Positions 1 through 4,745 of a stretch of 21,075 nucleotides of DNA are shown here, piece after piece. The notes beneath the pieces are model-generated. The model did not search any database and was not told the origin of the DNA. It saw nothing but the letters and a program-made list of their open reading frames with translations. Positions within the stretch are counted from its first letter, which is position 1. Every line of letters begins with the position of its first letter. The stretch is taken from assembly GCA_018657655.1 (NCBI GenBank), contig JABHWQ010000105.1, positions 1 through 21,075 of the forward strand, written 5' to 3'. A program made the position numbers and the translations under genes. This DNA comes from Chloroflexota bacterium. GTDB lineage: Bacteria; Chloroflexota; Dehalococcoidia; SZUA-161; SpSt-899.

Positions 1-207
1 AACCTTCAGCGCCATTGATTCGTCTGGTCGAGGTTTGATACCGTTCTGTATTTCCAGGGCCTCGTGTTCTAATCTTTCTGCTGTTAATCGGGCAGTTGTC
101 TTCGATGTATACAATACCTTGGATCTTCGCTTGCCCTGATAATCGAACCACTGGATTCGATATCCAGCACGTCCTGTAGGGGATGCGTATTTCTGTATAC
201 TTGCCAT
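1..207 (-). CDS. int: Tyrosine (phage-type) integrase, N-terminal fragment
   Basis: Only the first 69 codons are in the window; the gene runs off the left edge. The start is MASIQKYASPTGRAGYRIQW, followed by a basic stretch (QGKRRSKVLYTSKTTARLTAERL). This is the usual layout of the arm-type DNA-binding domain at the N terminus of tyrosine recombinases: a short beta-sheet 'Y.I.WFD.QGKRR' and then a helix. The catalytic R-H-R-Y domain lies outside the window and cannot be checked. The ATG at 207 follows the TAA of the excisionase-like gene after a single base, and a GGAG about ten bases upstream can serve as ribosome binding site, so the two are probably translationally coupled. By inference it catalyses insertion and excision of the element, and the left attachment site should lie just beyond its 3' end. 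Confidence 0.75.
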   Translation of the reverse strand, partial: MASIQKYASPTGRAGYRIQWFDYQGKRRSKVLYTSKTTARLTAERLEHEALEIQNGIKPRPDESMALKV

Positions 208-208
208 T

Positions 209-469
209 TTATTCATTCTCCAGGTTGTTGATGGTTGTAGTGTTGATTGCTGAAACCGGTTTAATAACCGCATTTAGCGATGATTGCGGTATGCGGACTG
301 ATCTACCGATCTTGACATAATCAATATCACGAGATTGTATTCTTGCTCGCCAAAACTCCACTGACATGGATGTCTGAGCGGCTACCTGCTCAAGCGTCAG
401 GTACTTTTCAGTTGGTGATCCACAATTCGGGCAGAACTTGTGGTCTTTATTGGGGGCTATCTTTCCCAC
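209..469 (-). CDS. Excisionase-like HTH protein with an N-terminal CxxC finger
   Basis: This is an 86-aa protein with a GTG start chosen because AGGAGG sits five bases upstream. Residues 13-17 read CPNCG, a single zinc-ribbon knuckle. Residues about 24-68 (YLTLEQVAAQTSMSVEFWRA to IGRSVRIPQSSLNAVI) match the winged-helix HTH_17/excisionase pattern: 'LT.EEVA..L..S...' then a basic wing and a final helix. The tail is Asn/Thr-rich and unstructured. The stop is one base from the integrase start, which is the standard position of a recombination directionality factor. The likely role is to bend attachment-site DNA and to steer the integrase toward excision. It could instead be a pure transcription regulator. 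The ribosome binding site lies inside a perfect inverted repeat (471-487). Confidence 0.65.
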   Translation of the reverse strand: MGKIAPNKDHKFCPNCGSPTEKYLTLEQVAAQTSMSVEFWRARIQSRDIDYVKIGRSVRIPQSSLNAVIKPVSAINTTTINNLENE

Positions 470-470
470 A

Positions 471-487
471 AAACCCTCCTAGGGTTT
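471..487 (-). promoter_or_regulatory. Perfect inverted repeat covering the ribosome binding site of the excisionase-like gene
   Basis: AAACCCT and AGGGTTT (7 bp each) are separated by three bases. On the minus strand the AGGAGG ribosome binding site of the 86-aa gene spans the loop and the 3' arm, and the GTG start follows. In RNA this would form a seven-pair hairpin that hides the site; in DNA it could be an operator. Seen in the sequence; function inferred. Confidence 0.45.
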
Positions 488-549
488 AGCGGTTACGCTC
501 AAAGGCGATTTAGAATGGACGAATCCATCTGTACGTGGTAGGGTCTGGA

Positions 550-891
550 TCAGAAGTGCTTCCTGAACCAAACTTTGATACGCATTCTTAAGGTCGGTGA
601 TTCTTTAAACCGTTCATACTCTCTCAACCAGTCGCGATGTATAAGGAACCGTGCTCTTGAGGCCTTGGATGATCGTTTCGATCTGATGTGACCTTTGTAG
701 ATCGCTGATCTCATTTGGGATGGACTGATATTGAGAACAGCAGCAGCTTCGGGGACCGTGATGAATTCCTTATCAACACTGGGTAAGCTACTTTCTCTAT
801 CTGCATCCCTCAATGCAAACCACTTTTCATGGTCAACACTGGCCTCTCCATCAGACGCCGGTATTTTGATTTGCCAGTAACGTTTAGTCAT
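550..891 (-). CDS. Small winged-helix (HTH_17-type) DNA-binding protein
   Basis: This is a 113-aa protein. The ATG at 891 (MTKRYWQIKI) is preferred over an upstream in-frame GTG at 903 because GAGG sits six bases upstream of it. The start overlaps the stop of the preceding 66-aa HTH gene by eight bases (ATGACTAA), implying coupled translation. Residues about 43-90 (FITVPEAAAVLNISPSQMRS to ARFLIHRDWLREY) match the excisionase/MerR-like HTH_17 fold, with a basic wing (SKRSSKASRAR). The N-terminal 40 residues and the basic C-terminal tail (RMRIKVWFRKHF) resemble nothing I know. By inference it is a regulator of the element or a second directionality factor. It is one of three such proteins in a row upstream of the integrase. 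Confidence 0.6.
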   Translation of the reverse strand: MTKRYWQIKIPASDGEASVDHEKWFALRDADRESSLPSVDKEFITVPEAAAVLNISPSQMRSAIYKGHIRSKRSSKASRARFLIHRDWLREYERFKESPTLRMRIKVWFRKHF

Positions 892-1084
892 TGCTGACCT
901 CACGAAGGAGCATTTCGTCTAACCATTCACGACGGAAAAGTAGCTTTCCGCCATTCTCACTGGACCGTGTTGTCTTCAAGCGGCCTTTGGCTATAGCCTG
1001 TCTAAGTAGGCTCTCTGAGAGGCGTGTATACGTTTTCGCCTCCGTCAATGTGAACCACGTCTGATTGTTTTCTGTCTGTGTCAT
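884..1084 (-). CDS. Small winged-helix (HTH_17-type) DNA-binding protein, 66 aa
   Basis: The start MTQTENNQTWFTLTEAKTYT is chosen because AAAGGA lies six bases upstream of this ATG. A longer in-frame extension reaches 1228, but it has no comparable ribosome binding site and runs through a hairpin at 1107-1134. Almost the whole protein is one HTH_17 domain: 'WFTLTEAKTYTRLSESLLRQ' (helix-turn-helix), a wing 'LKTTRSSENGGKLLF', and a final helix 'RREWLDEML'. This matches excisionase-family proteins. It is the first gene of the four-gene run that ends in the integrase, so it may autoregulate that operon; this is inference. Confidence 0.65.
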   Translation of the reverse strand: MTQTENNQTWFTLTEAKTYTRLSESLLRQAIAKGRLKTTRSSENGGKLLFRREWLDEMLLREVSND

Positions 1085-1106
1085 TTGAATTCCTTTCATA
1101 ACACTG

Positions 1107-1134
1107 TTCCCTCTTTCGGGGTTTGCAGAGGGAA
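1107..1134. promoter_or_regulatory. Hairpin in the leader of the first HTH gene
   Basis: TTCCCTCT (1107-1114) and AGAGGGAA (1127-1134) form an 8-bp perfect stem with a 12-nt loop, ending about ten bases upstream of the ribosome binding site of the 66-aa HTH gene. There is no U-run, so it is not a simple terminator. It could be an operator or a leader structure. Confidence 0.35.
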
Positions 1135-1329
1135 AGTTCATCCGTCCCTCTACTATGGTTATGTCAGCCCTAATGAGAGCTCTCAGGAATTCTCCTTGTT
1201 GCTTATGTAAACATGGTATCTGATTCATAGCGTTTACTATGGTAGGTGATACCCCCTCTAACCCATTCTTATGAAGTAAGGCGTTCTACAAGAGAATCAG
1301 CGTATATGATGACATCTGTGCGAAGGTGC

Positions 1330-1353
1330 AGAAGGGGTCTAGATCATCGTCGA
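1330..1353. repeat. Two-block motif, copy A
   Basis: AGAAGGG, eight bases, CATCGTCGA. Both blocks are identical to copy D (4501-4524) with the same spacing; 18 of 24 positions match D overall. Confidence 0.55.
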
Positions 1354-1388
1354 CACATGTGCAGACCTACTTTTGAGCTGCATGCACG

Positions 1389-1447
1389 GGGAGTGTTCTA
1401 CTCAGGGGGCTATCATACTGGCTACCCTGCACAGACAGAACACCCCC
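1389..1447. repeat. Imperfect long inverted repeat
   Basis: GTGTTCT (1393-1399) pairs with AGAACAC (1437-1443). After one mismatch the pairing continues with GGG/CCC, giving 10 of 11 paired positions around a 37-nt loop that contains a further AGGG/CCCT pair. It lies between motif copies A and B and would form a sizeable hairpin in RNA or single-stranded DNA. Confidence 0.4.
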
Positions 1448-1520
1448 TATGCCCCTTATTACGAAATGAGGAGAGCTGTTATCGAATGCTATCAGATCAA
1501 GGAAATTGCTTTGGTCTCAA

Positions 1521-1544
1521 CAAAGGGAAGCGCACCGTCATCAA
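1521..1544. repeat. Two-block motif, copy B (degenerate)
   Basis: CAAAGGG, AAGCGCAC, CGTCATCAA. It matches copy D at 17 of 24 positions, and the differences in the second block are all transitions. It starts 191 bp after copy A and overlaps the palindrome ATCAACGTTGAT (1540-1551). Confidence 0.4.
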
Positions 1545-1710
1545 CGTTGATACGGACTACCACTTCTCCCTTTATCGCTTGATTGACATGCTTGGGCGGG
1601 GCTGTTCATTTTGATGCGAACTCACACGGCGGTACCTAAATCGTTTAGATTCCAGATACACATTATTTGAGATCAGATGATCGCAGCGTGTCGTATCTAT
1701 AAGCACTGCG

Positions 1711-1734
1711 AGAAGGGAAGAGAGCCATAGTCCA
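1711..1734. repeat. Two-block motif, copy C
   Basis: AGAAGGG, AAGAGAGC, CATAGTCCA. It matches copy D at 20 of 24 positions and starts 190 bp after copy B. Confidence 0.5.
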
Positions 1735-1779
1735 CGGCGTCCTCTACCCCTCTTGCGGTGCATACACACAATGATGGCA

Positions 1780-2511
1780 CTATCTTGAAGAGAGCACCCC
1801 CTCTTCTACGCGAACCCACTCTGAGCCCTGTTTTATTGACTTGCCGTAAAAGTATTCCATAACGCTGGAAGCCTTTTCCTTTGACATGCCGTCCAGCAAT
1901 AGACCCTGGATCCGCATCCTTTCATCATCGGTAAGACGCTGATCCCTTGCAAGCCGAGTAATCGAAGCAATTTGAGGTGCTGTTGCAGCATCACCATTGG
2001 TGGTGGGTTCAGCAACTGGGATCTCCTCTGCAGGTGTTGCTTCCAATCCTGCCATGACTGCCAGAAATGATAGAGGGATGCGATAGGCTTTGCCACTTGC
2101 CCTGGTGATGGCCATACTCTTTATGGCGTACTCATCGGCATGGGACCAGCGTTCCTCTTTACTACTGCACATCGCCTCACCAGATGCAACGATCTGATTT
2201 TGGCGGTATACTGCCACCTTCGCTTCGTATGCAATCTCATCCTCACGATCCAGGCGTTGGGCGAACAAGACTTGAGGGAAGAGTCCCAAACTGGCAGACA
2301 CTGTCGTCCACCACTCGATCTTAGGGTACTGTTTCCCCCTGATGTTTACCAAGTATCCAGGGCCGGTACAGCGTTGAGCAACAACGTTGACTATTCGTTG
2401 TGCTTCAACGAAGGCTTGCTCTGGATCGTGACTAAATAAAGCGGTACCGTTGGCACTCTCAATCGGGCCGTTAGGGTATACCGCGGGCATGACACTTTCT
2501 TGTGTTTCCAT
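1780..2511 (-). CDS. Phage/mobile-element protein, possibly single-strand-annealing-like
   Basis: This is a 243-aa protein with an ATG start and CAGGAG six bases upstream. The core, residues about 50-165, runs from 'GPGYLVNIRGKQYPKIEWW' through 'AYEAKVAVYRQNQIVASGEA' to 'YAIKSMAITRASGKAYRIPL' and ends in 'MAGLEATPAEE'. I recall the 'S.A.TRA.GKA.R...AG.EATPAEE' signature from phage and plasmid proteins annotated only as hypothetical. The arrangement (sheet-rich core, then a helix with TRA.GKA.R) is loosely like single-strand annealing proteins of the Rad52/ERF/RecT type. A linker follows, and then a C-terminal helical segment (ITRLARDQRLTDDERMRIQG) of the kind that often ends such proteins. 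It is the last gene of the operon with the Gam-like, RadC-like and DUF932 genes, which fits a recombination role. The family is not firmly identified. Confidence 0.4.
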   Translation of the reverse strand: METQESVMPAVYPNGPIESANGTALFSHDPEQAFVEAQRIVNVVAQRCTGPGYLVNIRGKQYPKIEWWTTVSASLGLFPQVLFAQRLDREDEIAYEAKVAVYRQNQIVASGEAMCSSKEERWSHADEYAIKSMAITRASGKAYRIPLSFLAVMAGLEATPAEEIPVAEPTTNGDAATAPQIASITRLARDQRLTDDERMRIQGLLLDGMSKEKASSVMEYFYGKSIKQGSEWVRVEEGVLSSR

Positions 2512-2542
2512 TCTTAACTCCTGTTATTATTATAGTTATAGT

Positions 2543-2992
2543 TTACAATAGTCGATGGTCAGCGAATGAGAAGTATTCACCTCCACCGATGATGATATGA
2601 TCTAAAATATCCACATCAATTGCGGTCAATGCTGTCTCAAGTTTCTTGGTGACTGCACGATCACTGTTGGAAGGTGAGAGTTCACCAGATGGATGATTGT
2701 GACATAACATTATAGCCCCACAACCTAGAGCTAATACCATTTCAACTACTGTCCGAGGATAGATTGCCGCGGTGTTAATTGTTCCTTCAAATAAACACTC
2801 TGTTGAAATGATCTGATGCTGACTATTGAGAAAGCACACAATAAACTTCTCTCTTTTAGCAGCATCTGCAAAGAAGGCTCTAAAATGATTGGCAGCTTCC
2901 CGGGATGACTTGATACGTTCCCCAGCTCTGATAGTGAACCTTTTTACGTATTCGTTTAGAATCTCGCTATCTTTTACAGTTGATAGATTCAT
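2543..2992 (-). CDS. RadC-type JAB-domain protein (MPN/JAMM metalloprotease fold)
   Basis: This is a 149-aa protein. The ATG overlaps the preceding stop (ATGA), and AAAGGAGG lies just upstream. The JAMM metal site is intact: H98-N-H100-P-S-G, then S108 and D111, matching HxH-x7-Sxx-D. The C terminus 'LDHIIIGGGEYFSFADHRLL' is the standard RadC ending. Chromosomal RadC is about 220 aa with an N-terminal helix-hairpin-helix region; here only the JAB domain is present, which is the short form typical of phages, plasmids and integrative elements. Its molecular function is unknown in the family. The frequent anti-restriction/'DNA repair' labels are not well supported, although it travels with recombination genes, as here. 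Confidence 0.85.
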   Translation of the reverse strand: MNLSTVKDSEILNEYVKRFTIRAGERIKSSREAANHFRAFFADAAKREKFIVCFLNSQHQIISTECLFEGTINTAAIYPRTVVEMVLALGCGAIMLCHNHPSGELSPSNSDRAVTKKLETALTAIDVDILDHIIIGGGEYFSFADHRLL

Positions 2993-3663
2993 GCCCCCTC
3001 CTTTCCATTGATTGTATAGCTGAATTTGTGAGGTCTCGTGGTGACCCTCACTCCTTCCGGCTCCTCCCCAGTAGCAAGGACATGCTTCCGAAGAACGGAC
3101 TTGTCCACTGCTTGCTTTTCGGGGATTGTCCTCGTGAATCGGCCGTCCTTCAGAACAACGTTCTCATCGAATATTGAGATTTCAGGTTGTTGCGCTCTAA
3201 CCTTGAGGATACCGTTCACTAGCTGTTTTGTAGAATAACCGGATAGATGCATCCAGTTATCCAGGGCGAGGATGTAATAGTCCTTTCGCCGTTGGATCTT
3301 GGCAGATTCGGATTCAAACCAAAGATCAATGCGCTCCTTCTGTTGAAGCATACTGGCTTCATTGCCAGCTTGGATAGCATCAAACTCAGCCAACTTTGAC
3401 AGATAGTAATCAGCATCAGCCTGACTTAGTTTTGGTCGATCCTCCTCACCGGGGACATGAGCCAAATACTCAAGCACAGCTCTGGTATGTTCACATTCAC
3501 CATCTGGACTCACTTTGGCGATAAAGCACTGACAAGTAAGGCCAGCCTCTGATCGTTTGACTTCAACTGTGTCACCTTCAAACGAACCTCCAACGAGGAA
3601 ACCCTCATCTGATTCCAGAATGAGAAGTGATTCTAGGTCGATAGTTCTTTGCATGGTTTCCAT
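2989..3663 (-). CDS. SWIM zinc-finger protein fused to a Gam-like domain
   Basis: This is a 224-aa protein. The start METMQRTIDLES is preferred because GGGAGGAG sits directly upstream; an in-frame extension to 3702 overlaps the DUF932 gene and lacks such a site. Residues 44-59 contain C44-x-C46 ... C57-x-H59, the CxCx(n)CxH pattern of a SWIM zinc finger. Residues about 85-215 resemble Mu Gam/host-nuclease-inhibitor proteins: a helix up to 'LWFESESAKIQRRKDYYILA', then the 'LVNGILKVRAQQP' strand, 'DEN', and the basic end 'VDKSVLRKHVLATGEEPEGV'. Gam proteins coat DNA ends and block RecBCD-like exonucleases. Placement between DUF932 and RadC-like genes in a tight operon supports a role protecting replicating or recombining DNA. 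The SWIM-Gam combination is unusual in my experience. Gam assignment is by pattern only. Confidence 0.6.
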   Translation of the reverse strand: METMQRTIDLESLLILESDEGFLVGGSFEGDTVEVKRSEAGLTCQCFIAKVSPDGECEHTRAVLEYLAHVPGEEDRPKLSQADADYYLSKLAEFDAIQAGNEASMLQQKERIDLWFESESAKIQRRKDYYILALDNWMHLSGYSTKQLVNGILKVRAQQPEISIFDENVVLKDGRFTRTIPEKQAVDKSVLRKHVLATGEEPEGVRVTTRPHKFSYTINGKEGA

Positions 3664-3664
3664 A

Positions 3665-4387
3665 TCAACTCCTCCCTGGTGAGAGTAGTTGGTGAAGACC
3701 AATATGGCGTTCCATGATCTTATTGGGTGGTGAGCCCTTCAATGCTTCAGTGACTGCATTATAGAAACTCCACATATTGCGATCCTCAAAGTCATCATGA
3801 GAGGGAGTCAGCCATTCCTTTTTAACAACCGGGATCTGTCTTGGACTTATGATCCCATGACCATACAGCAACCCCGTCAGACGATAGGCGTCATCATCAC
3901 TAAGGTGGTGTCCCTGCATAAGCTGAGAATCCTCAACGATTCTGTGGAAATTGTGCTGACTGCGGTATATGGTGGTGATAGTGAGCTCTTCCAGATCCTG
4001 CCAAACGTTACTCGTGTGCTTCCTGGCAATCGCAATCTCACCTGTTAAGGCGAGATTATCGCAGACAAAGACACTCGCCCCGATGGCAATTCCAACACTC
4101 ATGGACTTGTCATAGCTGTTTCTAAAACCGATGGATAGACCCATAGAATCACTTCCGTTTCGGTATGTGTGGACTCCAAAGAGTTGGTTACCATCACGGG
4201 CTAATCCATACTGAGAGCGGTCCAGCTGATAATCCCTCAGAAGCGTTCCTGACACTTCAGCCAGGTTGGTTGCCAGATCAAAATGACTGACTGGCTTATA
4301 TGTCGGAGTTTCTTCCGGCAAAGGGATGTTTCGGAGATCATCCAGTGTGCAATAGTCGCCACCGGCGTGCATTAATAGCTGAGTCAT
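3665..4387 (-). CDS. DUF932 family phage/plasmid-like protein
   Basis: This is a 240-aa protein. The ATG at 4387 (MTQLLMHAGG) is chosen for AAAGGAG seven bases upstream rather than an in-frame start at 4459. Residues about 60-125 hold the DUF932 core: 'YGLARDGNQLFGVHTY', then 'IGFRNSYDKSMSVGIAIGAS' and 'VFVCDNLALTGE', matching the family pattern of an NS.D turn followed by a conserved VCxN/D segment. The biochemical role of DUF932 is unknown; it is common on phages, plasmids and integrative elements beside recombination genes. It is first in an operon with the Gam-like, RadC-like and annealing-like genes, and its stop is one base before the Gam-like start. About 350 bp without genes lies upstream and probably contains the promoter. 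Confidence 0.75.
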   Translation of the reverse strand: MTQLLMHAGGDYCTLDDLRNIPLPEETPTYKPVSHFDLATNLAEVSGTLLRDYQLDRSQYGLARDGNQLFGVHTYRNGSDSMGLSIGFRNSYDKSMSVGIAIGASVFVCDNLALTGEIAIARKHTSNVWQDLEELTITTIYRSQHNFHRIVEDSQLMQGHHLSDDDAYRLTGLLYGHGIISPRQIPVVKKEWLTPSHDDFEDRNMWSFYNAVTEALKGSPPNKIMERHIGLHQLLSPGRS

Positions 4388-4745
4388 AATAAGACTCCTT
4401 TCCTGGTTTGTGTTTGATTGATTATGGGTTTGAGGAAGTAGAGGGGTCTTACCCTTCATTCTCTGAAACCCTTACTGTGTTGGTGTTTACGTTGTTTTTT
4501 AGAAGGGAAGTGAACCATCGTCGATGCTATTCAGAAGCAAGGTTCGGCTCATTCCCGCGCGGATGATCATCCTACACTGGGGGTTACCCAGAGCAATTAT
4601 TTCAGTCTTTTTGGAGAGTAGTACTCCGGAAAACTTGTGCAGTTAAAACGAGCTCAACCTTCTAGAAGCGGAGCGACGGCAGTCGTGGAGCGGGAGGACA
4701 AGGGAGGCAGTATTTTTCTGACGTGGCGTACACGTTGATCAAAAC
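4388..4745. other. Gene-free leader of the DUF932 operon, rich in dyads
   Basis: I see no gene. The stretch contains motif copy D (4501-4524), a perfect 12-bp palindrome GGATGATCATCC (4561-4572), CTGGG/CCCAG around five bases (4577-4591) and ACGTG/CACGT around five bases (4721-4735). No clear sigma70 promoter or minus-strand terminator for the 847-aa gene was found; the 4721-4735 hairpin is followed by A residues on the minus strand, not U. Confidence 0.4.
4501..4524. repeat. Two-block motif, copy D
   Basis: AGAAGGG, AAGTGAAC, CATCGTCGA. The second block extends into a perfect dyad CATCG-T-CGATG (4516-4526). It lies about 115-140 bp upstream of the DUF932 start. Confidence 0.55.

Larger units (their letters stand above)
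1229..1779. other. Gene-free 550-bp region with a ~190-bp-spaced motif and long inverted repeat
   Basis: I see no convincing gene on either strand. The reading frames here lack ribosome binding sites and family resemblance. The stretch separates the operon ending at 1780 from the HTH/integrase run, so it should hold the promoter of the latter. It carries three degenerate copies of a two-block motif at 1330, 1521 and 1711 and a 59-nt imperfect inverted repeat at 1389-1447. It also holds a perfect 12-bp palindrome, ATCAACGTTGAT, at 1540-1551. A regulatory region, a noncoding RNA or part of an origin are all possible. Confidence 0.4.

Noticed and set aside
1246..1614. 122-aa open frame on the plus strand
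   Set aside because: No ribosome binding site, composition unlike the neighbours, no recognisable family, and it runs through the repeats and the inverted repeat of a noncoding region.
1330..1734. Regular spacing read as a CRISPR array
   Set aside because: Repeats are 24 bp, degenerate and about 190 bp apart; CRISPR spacers are 25-50 bp, and there are no cas genes.
1572..1769. 65-aa minus-strand open frame
   Set aside because: Arg-rich, low similarity to any known pattern, no ribosome binding site, and it overlaps repeat copy C.
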